Shown: positions 1 through 9,281, counted from the stretch's first letter. The stretch: 64,000 bases of DNA from Blasia pusilla (GCA_050084515.1 CM114274.1:29698001-29762000); one strand, 5' to 3'. Notes: generated by a model from the letters alone, not told the origin. A program made the numbers and translations.

Positions 1-21
1 TAAGACAAAATTAAAGGATCC

Positions 22-243
22 TTACCTACGATAGATTGGATAGCCATCTTCCGTCTCTGTAGTGTTGGCCGCAAAAGCCTTAGGATAGCCTTTGGTGCAC
101 TTTTTGGTTTCCTTATCCATACATGGTGCATTTGGATTTAATGGTCCACATGGCCCATGAACCATGCAATTAGCAAATGAGAATACAACCTTGATGGGTA
201 GATTGATCAGGGATCTCTGCTGAAATAATACGATCATAATCAT
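22..243 (-). pseudogene. Helitron RepHel, segment downstream of the HUH motif
   Basis: From about residue 22 the frame reads Phe-Ala-Asn-Cys-Met-Val-His-Gly-Pro-Cys-Gly, then Asn-Pro-Asn-Ala-Pro-Cys-Met and Cys-Thr-Lys-Gly-Tyr-Pro-Lys, ending with Asp-Gly-Tyr-Pro-Ile-Tyr-Arg-Arg. All are well-conserved blocks that follow the HUH motif in plant Helitron proteins. It continues the protein begun at 170-1252 after a frameshift. The final Arg-Arg is followed by GT on the minus strand (a possible splice donor) or by a break, and the rest of the element is off-window. Confidence 0.82.
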
Positions 244-1252
244 GAGTGGTACGTGGTTTATCCTCCCATCCTAATATAAGAAGAACGTGCACATGTGGCA
301 AACCTCTTTTTTGGAATTCCACCACATGGATACATCCAGCAACTCGTCCTAATATTTGCTTCTTGATGATAAGCCTTAATAACTCTTTCTTTTTCTTCTC
401 AAAAACCCGTACAACCAAATCTGGTCGGTCCGCAACCAATTGACCAGGTAATAAGGCTGATGTAATCTCCTCCCACTTTGAATTGCATGTCATAGTCAAA
501 AAGTAGTCCGGCTTCCCCAAATGTCTTACAATTGCCATTGCATCTTGATACAATTGATGCATGTGACGCGGTCCTCCAGTAAAAGAAGAAGGTAATATAA
601 TGCGCCTCCCAACCTTGCGACTATCCACATCATGTCGATGCATAGCATCCTTTACACCTTGATATAATTCAGCCCTTAACTCCTTTTGATTCAAGCGAAC
701 CCATGATAATTGTTGCATCTCTACATTTGCATAGAGGTCAACCATATATTCTTGAGTAAGTCGACCAAACCGCAATAACCGATTGTCATCTTCGCCTCCA
801 ATCTGCGTTTGAAGTCGAAAACATGCAAATTGCAAGGCCGTAACACTCTTTGTTTTTCTTTCCATAGAAATATCACCATCAAGTCTTTCCTCATCCATCC
901 AATCTTCTAAAGGATCCACGTGTCCCTCCTCATGAATAATCCAGCCCAATCGTTCGGATTCTCTATGACCTTCAATCCTCCCGAAGGGTATTCCAGGATG
1001 CCAACCTGCTTCACCATAGATAAATAGGAGAACAAAATGTAGTGGAATATATGCTTCATTGAGGTCTAATATACGCTTCACTCCTCCTCCATGTAGTCGT
1101 ACAATTATATCACGATGGTCAACATGTTCACTACCATCACCCGGCAATATAGCCGCAACCTCAGAAGCAATTGGTAAATTATAACGCTTAGCATCGAGAC
1201 CTCTCTTACTTGCCTTGAGGATGATCTGCATATTAACGCTGGGTTGCTTCAT
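170..1252 (-). pseudogene. Helitron REP (HUH endonuclease) segment
   Basis: The frame covers 360 residues in the upstream-to-REP part of a Helitron RepHel. Near residues 245-262 is a Pro-Asp-Tyr-Phe-Leu-Thr-Met-Thr-Cys-Asn stretch, matching the conserved 'FxTxTCN' motif. Near residues 312-325 is Glu-Phe-Gln-Lys-Arg-Gly-Leu-Pro-His-Val-His-Val, which contains the HUH-type metal-binding pair (His-x-His) of rolling-circle nucleases. The family cleaves and joins single-stranded DNA through Tyr residues further downstream. The last 15 residues depart from the family and the match resumes in another frame at 22-243, which marks a frameshift near position 200. Confidence 0.88.
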
Positions 1253-2213
1253 ATGCCATATGACGAAAGATCTTCACATATGGGTTGCATGCATGTAACA
1301 TGTCTTGTAGCCCTCTCAAAATATCTGAATTAAGATCAGAAGATCTAGACATAACTCTTTCACGATTCTCCAATTCATTTGCGGTATCATGGATGTAGAG
1401 TTGAGCAACTTGGGGATGACCCCCCATATCAGGATGTAAGGATCCAATAGAATGATAAATTCCGCCTTGGATCCTAAAGTGTCCGGTGCCGCCTATTTGT
1501 TCATTTACATGCACTCCAGTAGAGGCAAGTTGAAGCGCAGAATTGTAAGCTCTAGCATGTGTAAGAAAATGAAGACCTCTAGGACCAACACCTGAAATCA
1601 AGGATTTCAGGAATGGAGGAGACGATTTCGAGAGGGGTAAATGTATTCTCCCATGGCCACAACACATGCCATATGGTGAGTCACTAATCTTTAAGCCTTT
1701 CACCCTTTCACATTTCCAATGTAAAGCATGACATGATGGGCATATCTCTGTCATATAACCCAACGTATGACGACCGTTGACACGATTCAAACTCTTGTGT
1801 AATCTCAACTTCCTAATATCATTTTCTTGGAAATTTGGTCTTCTTGCAAGATTCAATAATGTATTTAATCTTACAATCCTATCAACAACAGACAACGGAG
1901 GAACCCTAGAAGCATTTTGTACAGTGTCACTTTCTGGAGATAACACAACTCCATTAATGGTAGAAGACGAAGGATCTACTCTTGACCTTGCTTCATCCTC
2001 GGAACGGGGAAGAGTCGAAGAATTCTCACCAACTTCATGTTGAAACAGAATCGGAAGAGTGATAGGTAACTCAACTTCTCGTATCACATAAGTAGTTGGC
2101 CTTGTCGTAGATATATTATCGACAACTTTATGGAGTGCACTATCACGTAACTCCCGTCTTGGGGATGCAAGATATGTAGATGGAAGATGAAATTCTTGAT
2201 TTTCTGCTACCAT
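1233..2213 (-). pseudogene. Helitron transposase, Cys-rich N-terminal segment
   Basis: The frame encodes 326 residues. The second half carries the hallmarks of helitron-like N-terminal regions: a Cys-x-x-Cys followed by His-x-Leu-His-Trp-x-Cys-Glu, then Cys-Cys-Gly-His-Gly, and a Pro-Pro-Phe-Leu stretch. After this come the conserved His-Ala-Arg-Ala-Tyr-Asn region (near residue 218) and a Phe-Arg-Ile-Gln-Gly-Gly-Ile-Tyr-His segment (near residue 247), which in family members precede REP. The first 110 residues are Ser/Thr rich and not recognisable. The frame ends 20 nt inside the next one, so a single indel near 1,240 probably separates this piece from the REP piece. Confidence 0.85.
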
Positions 2214-2286
2214 TCCTCCATCCTCATTAAAAGGCCTGAGAAAACATCAATATATTACATAATACATACAAATTAAAAATTAAAAA

Positions 2287-2565
2287 TCAAAGATTTTCAG
2301 CGAGATGTAAAAATTTAGATATGTACCTCATGGATTGACTACCAATGGCCATAAGCTCTTCATTTGGAGTAGTTAGAATACTTTGAACTACCATCAGAGT
2401 CTCAACTTGACCATGAAGCGCTTTCCTTCTTTTTCTATACTCTCGATAATAACACCTCTTTTTTTCTTTCAAGGCTTCCATTTTATCAGCACGAATAGCA
2501 CGTTTTCGTTTTTGGGCCTCGCCGCGTAGAACCTTCCGAAAATCACGTACATCCATAGGATTCAA
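2287..2565 (-). pseudogene. Basic N-terminal exon or fragment of Helitron protein
   Basis: This 92-residue frame is very rich in Lys and Arg in its first 55 residues (an RKRAIR stretch and a YREYRKRRKA stretch) and ends in a hydrophobic tail. It lies just upstream of, and on the same strand as, the Helitron zinc-finger segment, separated by about 70 bp of AT-rich DNA. Basic N-terminal segments are common in plant Helitron proteins, so it is probably the beginning of the same gene, split by an intron or a frameshift. I see no independent domain in it. It could be a chance frame, but the charge pattern and placement argue against that. Confidence 0.4.
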
Positions 2566-3184
2566 TGGAATGGGAAGTCTGAAACAATACAGAAATGTTA
2601 AGAGTAATGCACTAACTTAAATGAAAAGTGAAGATTATGAAGGATAGAAATGTGGACATGTGAGGTGATTGTGAATTTTGCAAACTTACGTAGGAGATGT
2701 TTCAAGAAGGAATTCATCTTCAACAGTGCTTTTGAGCTAATATTTCCTTGCGACGCGTGCACGCCTTTTTTGTTGTGCGTTCACACGCATCAATTTTCAA
2801 AGTCATAAATGTGTCGGATTTGATGGAATAGGAAGTCTATGCAAAAATTCCAAGATTGTATCATTTTAGTATATACATACAAAACATGGGATGTAAGGCG
2901 TATCGTGGAAATGGAAATAGGTTGCTTCCATTGTTCTCCCAAAGAAAGGTGCTTACATCAGAGAGGTGTTCTTCAATTCTTCGATTTGTCTCCCTCAATT
3001 TTGTTGTAGAATCGGTATATTTGTGATAACACCTAGCGGCCGTCTCTCCACGTTCAATAATAATCCACCTCCACTCGCCATCTACATTACACACCATAGA
3101 ACTACTTAATAAAAGTTGAAAAAGAAATTCCTGTAAAAAAGTCGAGAAAGACAATTATGGCCGCCTTTATAGCTTGCCCAGACC
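2566..3184. other. No gene recognised
   Basis: This AT-rich stretch lies upstream of the Helitron coding part. It has short frames on both strands but none with family character or codon structure. It may include the 5' flank of the Helitron; no convincing TC terminus was found. Confidence 0.4.
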
Positions 3185-3324
3185 TAACGGTCCACTTTTT
3201 GTGGACCGTTAGATCTGGGATCGGACGGACCGCGTCTGAGACGCGGCCGCCCTTCCCCCCTTCCCCCCTTCCCCCCGATTTAGGATCGTTCGATCCTAAA
3301 TCGGACGGCCAGCGTCTGAGACGC
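3184..3324. repeat. Cluster of perfect palindromes
   Basis: Three kinds of inverted repeat sit within 140 bp. An 11-bp perfect stem (taacggtccac, 3185-3195, with 3201-3211) has a five-T loop. A 13-bp perfect stem (cgatttaggatcg, 3276-3288, with 3291-3303) has a 2-nt spacer. The 13-nt palindrome gcgtctgagacgc occurs twice (3232-3244 and 3312-3324), each followed by gcggccgc and a C/T-rich run. The layout is a tandem duplication of about 80 bp in which each copy pairs an inverted repeat with the same palindrome plus NotI-like octamer. Confidence 0.8.
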
Positions 3325-3604
3325 GGCCGCCCCCACCCCCTTCCCCCCTTCCCACCTTCTAACGGGACGCAATTCTACACTGCCTCTCACGTTCATTTCC
3401 AAGACGATGCGTCCGTGGCTAAGCGCGTCTCGCCCCTCACGGGCTCCGCTCTCACACTTTTCCTCACGGGCTCCGCTCTCCAGGTTTCGTCTGAGAACGC
3501 GTTCTGCATAGTTGCCTCACGGGCTCCGCTCTCCAGGTTTCGCCGTTGTTCTTCTGCATAGTTGCCTCACGGGCTCCGCACTCTGCCTCACGGACTCCTG
3601 TCTC

Positions 3605-3860
3605 ACACGGTTGTGCGTCTCTTGGCTGTGCAGCAGTAGAGCTTTCTTCACCCGGCTGTGCGTATCTTGGCTGTGCAGCAGTAGAGCTCTCTTCACACGG
3701 CTGTGCGTCTCTTGGCTGTGCAGCAGTAGAGCTTTCTTCACACGGCTGTGCGTATCTTGGCTGTGCAGCAGTAGAGCTCTCTTCACACGGCTGTGCATCT
3801 CTTGGCTGTGCAGCAGTAGAGCTTTCTTCACACGGCTGTGCGTCTCTTGGCTGTGCGCAC
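3605..3860. repeat. 45-bp minisatellite
   Basis: The block containing ggctgtgcagcagtagagct recurs at 3624, 3669, 3714, 3759 and 3804, a strict 45-bp period with about 5.5 copies. Neighbouring copies alternate between two variants (cgtctc/cgtatc and ctttc/ctctc), so the higher-order unit is probably 90 bp. Because 45 is a multiple of three, the array stays open in several frames on both strands. The resulting repetitive Cys/Leu/Ser proteins are not evidence of a gene. Confidence 0.92.
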
Positions 3861-3961
3861 TTCTCCTAGAGGACTCCGCTCTCACACGGTCTTTGGTCTT
3901 CTGCTCATTCTCCCGTCTTTGGTCTTCTGCGTGCATGGTTCAACCTCGCTCTAAGCCTCAC

Positions 3962-4175
3962 GGGCTTTGCACTCACTTGGCTGTGCTACATTGCAGCAAA
4001 CACTTGCTCGGCTTTGCACTCACTTGGCTGTGCTACATTGCAGCAAAAACTGTGCTACATTGCAGCAAACTTCTGCTCGGCTTTGCACTCACTTGGCTGT
4101 GCTACATTGCAGCAAACTTCTGCTCAGCTTTGCACTCACTTGGCTGTGCTACATTGCAGCAAACTTTTGCTCGGC
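3962..4175. repeat. 47-bp minisatellite
   Basis: The block gctttgcactcacttggctg recurs at 3964, 4011, 4080 and 4127. The period is 47 bp, with one interrupted copy in which a 22-bp internal part (tgtgctacattgcagcaaa) is repeated. The cttggctgtgc core is shared with the adjacent 45-bp array, so the two arrays probably arose from one ancestral unit. Confidence 0.9.
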
Positions 4176-4678
4176 GGTGTTTGCTCTCATCTGGCAGTGC
4201 CAGATGGTTCCCGAATTCTGTTGTTTGGCTGGCTAATTAGGGTCTTGTGCACATCGTTTGACGCGTGCTTGTTTCGACTTAGTAAGGAGTCTAGTCGATG
4301 GAACACTTCTCCCACTTCCTCTCACGTCCACTTCCAAGACGATGCGTTCGAGTTGCGCCCACCCATAGACTATCTTAGTGGACTTAGTGATCTTAGTGAT
4401 CTTGGTGCTGGTTTCGGTTTCTCTACATTTCTGATGCACTGCTCATTCGATGCAGTAAGGTGGGTTGGCGGTTGCACTAAGTTCTAAGGCAGCCCCATCA
4501 TAATCCGCGTTCTCCCAGAGTTGAGTACTGATAGCTAGGGATGGAGAGTCTTGTGACAGAAATTCATACATGGGATACCACAACTTCCATAAGTCACTTG
4601 CTTCTCAAAGATAGCATTACATGTGTCATTTGCTACAGATGATTCATCTGCAAACTCTTTCTCTCCTAGCTACGAAGG
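4176..4678. other. No gene recognised
   Basis: Mixed-composition DNA between the minisatellites and the first unrecognised frame. It contains a short triplication of 'cttagtg' units near 4,373-4,400. No coding or RNA feature can be supported. Confidence 0.4.
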
Positions 4679-5278
4679 TCATTTCCAAATATGTATATTA
4701 ACTACCACACTCTTTCCAGTTGGTGCTCTCTGAGGTGAGATGTTCATCTCCTGTGGTTCTGAGACGCATGTAGTAGGTCTTTCTACCTGAATAGGGGATG
4801 TCCTATGGGACTCCGAATGCTGATGTTTTACATTGAGGTTCGGAGTTCTCTGCCGTTTCTTTGCAGATCCCCTCTCGTTCGTGTTGACCCTCTCGTTAGT
4901 GGTCCTTCTAAGTCGATATGGGGGCGTCCCCTGGACTTCAATAAAAACATCGTTTCCCAAACCTTCAATTGGTTCGGGATGATACCCCTTGTCTGACAAC
5001 GCAGGATGTGATCCAGCAGGAAGGGAATCCTTCACCCCACCTTCGAAGCCTGGAGCATGTTCGGGAGTGAGTCTCTCTCCCCAAGGACTGCTTGGAAAGT
5101 ATGACTTTTTCCACTTACTCAAACGCATGACTTCTTCTCCAGATATGGGGGACCACTTGGAGCTTTCCAATGGTTCAACATCAGGTGACTTTACACCGTA
5201 ATGCTTTTTGGATGATTGCCTTAGACACACTCTTCCCTTCCTTGTGTTGACTTGCGCTGTGTGACTCACGGTTGCCAT
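4679..5278 (-). CDS. Hypothetical protein, 199 residues
   Basis: This is the longest uninterrupted frame in the left genic island. The protein is hydrophilic, rich in Ser, Pro, Lys and Arg, with no signal peptide or membrane segment. It has a Trp/Lys-rich block near residues 40-60 (two Ser-Lys-Trp/Leu-Ser-Lys-Trp motifs) and a basic block near residues 135-142 (Ser-Ala-Lys-Lys-Arg-Gln-Arg) that could act as a nuclear localisation signal. I do not recognise a family. The start chosen is the first Met. It could be one exon of a larger gene, since downstream (lower) DNA has no clear terminator, or a random long frame. Confidence 0.35.
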   Translation of the reverse strand: MATVSHTAQVNTRKGRVCLRQSSKKHYGVKSPDVEPLESSKWSPISGEEVMRLSKWKKSYFPSSPWGERLTPEHAPGFEGGVKDSLPAGSHPALSDKGYHPEPIEGLGNDVFIEVQGTPPYRLRRTTNERVNTNERGSAKKRQRTPNLNVKHQHSESHRTSPIQVERPTTCVSEPQEMNISPQRAPTGKSVVVNIHIWK

Positions 5279-5309
5279 GTTTGGTTGGATGTATTTCGTT
5301 TTGCACCTC

Positions 5310-5690
5310 TGTCCAAAATGGCCGCAGGTCCGAGAGCCGTGCTCAGAGCCAGCCTGGACCCGAGCCGAGTAGAGCTTGTGCTAGGGAGTCGCCGGAGCCG
5401 CGCGCGAGGTGGAGCGGAGACAGAGTTGGAGTTGAGTCGAGTAGTATACGTGCTCGGAGCCGCCAGAGCCGCAGCCGGAGGAGGAGCGGAGACAGAGTTG
5501 GAGACAGAGCTCGAAAGCCGCAAACGGTCGGAGCCGAAATGGGCTCACGATTGAAGCCGATGAATCTAAACGATCCAAAGACCACCGGATCGCTTTTTCA
5601 CCTCTCGCCAAAATGGCCGCAGCCGAGAGCCGCTAGAGCCGCAATGGGTCGGAATCGTAGATGGGCTCATAGTTGAAGCTGATGAATCTA
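5310..5690. repeat. GC-rich imperfect repeats with ggagccg/ggagacagagttggag units
   Basis: The segment is built from small repeats. caaaatggccgca occurs at about 5317 and 5610. ggagacagagttggag occurs twice (about 5414 and 5489). gagccg occurs many times. A block of about 37 bp (atgggctca..ttgaagc.gatgaatctaaa) appears at about 5537-5573 and again at 5659-5693. Several overlapping frames are open on both strands because of this periodic structure, and none resembles a protein family. It may be a 5' leader or a degenerate minisatellite next to the genic island. Confidence 0.6.
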
Positions 5691-5974
5691 AATCAGACAG
5701 CACCACCTGGTTTGTAGGGAGCATACAAACATTAGAATGTTACCGTGTGTATTGCTAGAGGTAGAGTTCGGAATCTATTGCATCACTTGTAATAGCAATA
5801 TTACCTCAGAATGCACGCCTTGAAAATAAAGCAAATAAATTGTCACCTGATTGTCGAGAGCACAGTGGAGATTTTTAATGCGGCAGCAATAAATACAATT
5901 CCTGTGGGTTTGAAACTTCAACGCATCGTCTTGATCCCTCTCGCCGACTTTTCACTAACTGAGAGGTCATTTAC

Positions 5975-6112
5975 ATCAACGGACGTCCCTTCTCCCGAAG
6001 ATCTTAACTGTCCTAAGGACGAAAATTTGAAAACTCGCATAAAATCAACGGATGTCCCTTCTCCCGAAGATCTTAATTGTCCAAGGACAAAAATTTGACC
6101 ACTCGCATAAAA
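5975..6112. repeat. 69-bp tandem duplication
   Basis: Two copies of a 69-bp unit beginning atcaacgg and containing gtcccttctcccgaagatct start at 5975 and 6044. They differ at only a handful of positions, so the duplication is recent. It lies directly upstream of the telo-box/G-box segment and may be part of a promoter. Confidence 0.9.
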
Positions 6113-6130
6113 AGCCTGAAGCGGCGGATT

Positions 6131-6225
6131 ACCCTAAACCCTAAAATGCACCATCCAAGGGCTATGAGAAAACAGCCATCATAATCCAATCTGTCGATCC
6201 CTCATTTGGCGAAATGTCCACGTGG
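6131..6225 (+). promoter_or_regulatory. Telo-box, CCAAT and G-box cluster
   Basis: accctaaaccctaaaa at 6131-6146 is a double telo-box (AAACCCTAA type), a common element in promoters of plant growth-related genes. CCAAT lies at about 6186. CCACGTGG at 6218-6225 is a perfect G-box/ABRE-type palindrome bound by plant bZIP and bHLH factors. The nearest frame downstream begins at 6328 on the plus strand. Motif identities are read directly; promoter activity is inferred. Confidence 0.5.
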
Positions 6226-6327
6226 CAGAAGGCTGGTTGGTTGCACTTACTTATAGATGATACTAGGAAGTAAAGAAAAGTTGTTAGCATTTTCGACGAG
6301 GACTACGGAAAGAGAAAACAACAGCCA

Positions 6328-6768
6328 ATGATCTTTTCTCACCCCCAAACTTCTCACAATTATTTTCAAGGACTCCGTCTACGGAATGCGGGAGAGATGA
6401 TAGTTCCCACAACTCAGCAGCACGGGTATTCGTCGCAGTTGGAAGGGTACGAATTATTTTCACCGTCAGCTGCGTTCTCCACGCGTTGTCTCGGGAAGTA
6501 CCACGGCGATCATGCGATAGAAGCATGGAAACTGCCACAGATCTCTGCATTCATCAATGACCTTCTAGAGTCCTCGGTCCTAACGTGTGAGGATTGCCTC
6601 AAGCCCTACTTCGGACCCCACGAAGCCTGCTCATCAGAGCGAAACAAGTTCGCACTGCTTTGCAGTTTGATGTATTCATTTCTGAAAGTCGGTGAGATCG
6701 TTCATATTCCGTCGCATTATGAAGGAAGAAGGCTCCTGGATAGATGGAGACATTCACTGGAGAGATAG
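6328..6768 (+). CDS. Hypothetical protein, 146 residues
   Basis: The frame begins about 100 bp downstream of a G-box. The product is mixed in composition, has no signal peptide, and contains four Cys in its second half (a Cys-Glu-Asp-Cys pair near residue 92, then two more). I do not recognise the family. An overlapping antisense frame of similar quality (6284-6550) exists, so coding status is uncertain. The position downstream of promoter-like motifs in non-repetitive DNA is the main reason to keep it. Confidence 0.3.
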   Translation: MIFSHPQTSHNYFQGLRLRNAGEMIVPTTQQHGYSSQLEGYELFSPSAAFSTRCLGKYHGDHAIEAWKLPQISAFINDLLESSVLTCEDCLKPYFGPHEACSSERNKFALLCSLMYSFLKVGEIVHIPSHYEGRRLLDRWRHSLER

Positions 6769-7560
6769 TCCCGCCTAAGATGAGATTTAGGACATGCAGT
6801 TTTTTTGGAGGACATTTCAGTCTTAAGGTTTCATCCTCTCTTTGCGGTGCCCCATACCTTTCCTTTAGGGTGGCCTTCAATAGTGGAGCTTTACATGTTC
6901 GTCTCATGATTCTCTCATGTTACACTCATGTTAGAGTTCATAATGATGAAATAATCCTCTCAACGCACACGAAGGGAAGTGAGCGCGGACGATTATCTCG
7001 CTAGTAGATGTCGTCCAAAGATGAGATTTGGACATGAAGCGAGTGAATAGTCGTTGTAGCTATTATTGTAATCATGCTGCTTCTTGTTTCTTATGACAAC
7101 CCAAGAATTCAGAGACGGTCAAATATAGATCAAAACCATGTCAATATTCAACATTTGCATGGAACTTGTCCGCCAAGGTTTTATCTCGTCGCTAATCACT
7201 CGAGATACAAACTCGGTCGGAGAATTGTAGCTTTTCCAGTTTACGCGGGTCAAGTAGTACGCATGGCGACTGAAGTAGATTCATATGGTTGCTACGTAAG
7301 CTGCATGCGAAGCCGGAAACCTCAGTTTCCAGTCGCTTACGAGCGAGGAGTCCGACTCGTTCGTGGTGTGTATAGTGAGGAAGATTTGTGAAGCCGAAAA
7401 TCGGAATCGGCGTTGACACAACAAGGCAGATGGGAATCGAGTCTAGTACGCAATATTAGTTTCTGGTCTTCAAGTCGGAGATTATCTAACTGGCACCGAA
7501 CGCTTCAACATTTAATATTTACGGTTATACTTTCCTTGATCTGCGAAGTGGAAAGGCTAG
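6769..7560. other. No clear gene
   Basis: Non-repetitive DNA with a plus-strand frame at 7074-7391 (105 residues, no recognisable family) that I would not call. A short phrase (aagatgagattt..gacatg) occurs twice, at about 6777 and 7018. It could be UTR or intron sequence of a neighbouring gene. Confidence 0.35.
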
Positions 7561-7609
7561 AATTTAGACACATTTGTTCGTCTCCTTCATGAACAAATGT
7601 GTCTAAATT
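7561..7609. repeat. Perfect 19-bp inverted repeat (hairpin)
   Basis: aatttagacacatttgttc at 7561-7579 is followed by an 11-nt loop and its exact reverse complement at 7591-7609. A perfect 19-bp stem is very unlikely by chance at this spacing. It may be a small foldback transposon relic, a small-RNA hairpin or a transcript 3'-end structure. Nothing in the flanks decides between them. Confidence 0.85.
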
Positions 7610-8688
7610 GAATCGAACAACTCAGATCTAATACGTTGATTTTGTTCATGAGAAAAAAAACTGCGGATTTCACAAGCTAGCTGAAGAATCATCTTGCTGT
7701 GTGCAGTGAGAACAGGAGAAGGTCATCTCATGCAACCACATTGCCGAGAGTGCATAATCATAAGTGAACTGTCATAATATTATGAAACCGCTGATAATTG
7801 AACTATCACGATATTATGAAACGCTGAAGCTGCTCTCCACAGTTTCGTAATTTCTATCACATTGACCAAAAAACTCAGCATGAAACCGGAAAGAGTGCCA
7901 AGGGCTCACCGTGGACCACTGGTGTTAGGCTTTCGTCATTGCATTGCAGAATGCTAAGCCTTGATTTTTCCACCAACATTCCAAGCGAGAATATAGTCGA
8001 TCCTTGACACATGCAGATTATTGTAATCTTATGCTATATATCTATATGAATATCCTCACGTAAAATTCCGCTCACTCTAGTGAAAGTACATGTTCTACGT
8101 AGCCTAACATAGCTGTCACTAATCGAAACTGACACCTTTCCGAGTTCGCGTCTCTGGTATTCGATATTAGCCGTCCTATGCTGTTACAATGTGGATCCAC
8201 GTGCCAGCATAGCCAGTTGCGTCACGAATTTACTGGGGAACTTTGTGACCTGCACACGGACGTTCAAAGGATTGAGATTCTCGTCTCTGTGATAACCCAC
8301 AAATCCAAACACGGGACTTTTCATCCAACAGAGCTAAGCAGTGCGAGTCAAGTTCAGGAAGTGGGCACACAACTGGCCCCGGATCCATGCGTGTAGGACA
8401 TGTACTATCGGATGAAATAGGTGCATCGTCATCATTTAGAGGGATAAAAATCCACCCACTGCGTGATAAACCTACGTGTAACTCAGTAACGACATCCAAA
8501 ACTAAAGTTCGCTATTCAACAGTGCACTGTCAATCAGAAGAACGCTAAGACGTGATGTCGTAGTCATGTAGGGGACCCCTAAACGATGCAGCTATTGATG
8601 AAGCTTCACCACCTGGTTGGGGAGATCTCAGTGACGGCCGCAAGCAAATTATTCCGATTCCACTAGTACCCAACCCAAACACACAAAG
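7610..8688. other. Non-coding; minor near-repeat
   Basis: No gene recognised. A pair of near-identical segments of about 35 bp (gaactgtcataatattatgaaac and a variant with cacgatattatgaaac) lies at about 7765-7830. The segment near 8,100-8,690 could hold the remaining exon(s) of the lipid-transfer-protein gene, whose first exon ends at 8832, but no second exon can be identified with certainty. Confidence 0.35.
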
Positions 8689-8831
8689 TCATCCCCACAT
8701 GCATGCCCGTTTCCAGTCTCGTACACCAACTACACTCTGCCCGCATCGGACCCAGGATCTCGAGAGATAATGCCAACCAGTATCAGAAACCGGCCCAGAG
8801 GGTGATGGTGGAGAGGAAAGGCGTTGCTTAC

Positions 8832-9126
8832 TTCCGCAGTAGGTGTTGTCAGGAACCTTGCGACCACAATTCTTCGGGAGTGTGAGAGCCTTTTCCAAGT
8901 CGAGTCCAGGGAAGTTCGATGAAGCAGTCTTGCACAGGCAGCTCTCGCTGGTGGACCTGATGAGGTTGCAGCACGGGCTATCATAGGTGGGCATCTTATT
9001 GTCCTTGTGCACAAAATCGAGGCAGTCTTGGAAACTTGTGACAGGCGGGCAGTTCTGCTGGCCCATGGCCACGGCAATCATCAGCATGAAAGCGAACGCC
9101 GCCAACTGCACATTCTTGCCCTCCAT
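8832..9126 (-). CDS. Non-specific lipid-transfer protein, exon 1
   Basis: From the Met at 9126 the protein starts with a clear signal peptide (hydrophobic core at residues 8-21, likely cleavage near Gly22), so it is secreted. All eight cysteines of the plant LTP/2S-albumin fold are present: C26, C35, C52-C53, C63, C65, C87 and C97, spaced X8, X16, CC, X9, CxC, X21, X9. This fold forms a helical bundle with four disulfides that carries lipids for cuticle and cell-wall assembly. The frame stays open further but loses family character after Cys97-Gly98. A consensus splice donor (GTAAG) lies at 8831, so an intron probably starts there, as in many LTP and GPI-anchored LTP genes. An upstream Met at 9231 exists, but only the Met at 9126 puts the signal peptide at the N-terminus. 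Confidence 0.88.
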
Positions 9127-9281
9127 GTCGCCGAGCTGCTGCTGGTTGCGAATGTTGCGAGTAGCTGCAGCCGTTACGGAAGATCCAGACCTCGTGATTC
9201 TAAGGATATGATTCTGCTTCTCCAATAGCACGAAAGCCTACAGATGGGCTAGCGATGTGTAGGAAGGAGGGGATCCACCAC

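Larger units (their letters stand above)
1..2565 (-). mobile_element. Helitron (rolling-circle transposon), partial, inactivated
   Basis: Consecutive minus-strand reading frames together match the N-terminal half of plant Helitron RepHel proteins: a Cys-rich helitron-like N-terminal segment, the REP endonuclease region with an HVH motif, and the conserved stretch between REP and helicase (Cys-x-x-His-Gly-Pro-Cys-Gly followed by Asn-Pro-x-Ala-Pro-Cys-Met). The helicase would lie beyond the left edge. The pieces are in different frames, so this copy cannot make an intact protein unless introns are involved. The 5' terminus (TC end) should lie upstream, at higher coordinates, but I could not fix it. 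Confidence 0.88.

Noticed and set aside
3605-4175. Possible CRISPR array
   Set aside because: Repeats are head-to-tail with no unique spacers, and the genome is eukaryotic.
3512-4240. Long open frames on both strands (139-242 residues) over 3.5-4.2 kb
   Set aside because: They are by-products of the 45-bp minisatellite, whose period is a multiple of three. The proteins are pure repeats and equally open in opposite directions.
5252-5676. Overlapping frames of 76-134 residues in both directions
   Set aside because: Open because of short GC-rich repeats; no family character in any frame.
6131-6146. Interstitial telomere
   Set aside because: Only two repeat units; better explained as a promoter telo-box.
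8730-9077. 115-residue minus-strand frame inside the LTP gene
   Set aside because: Shadow of the LTP exon, which has the signal peptide and all eight cysteines.
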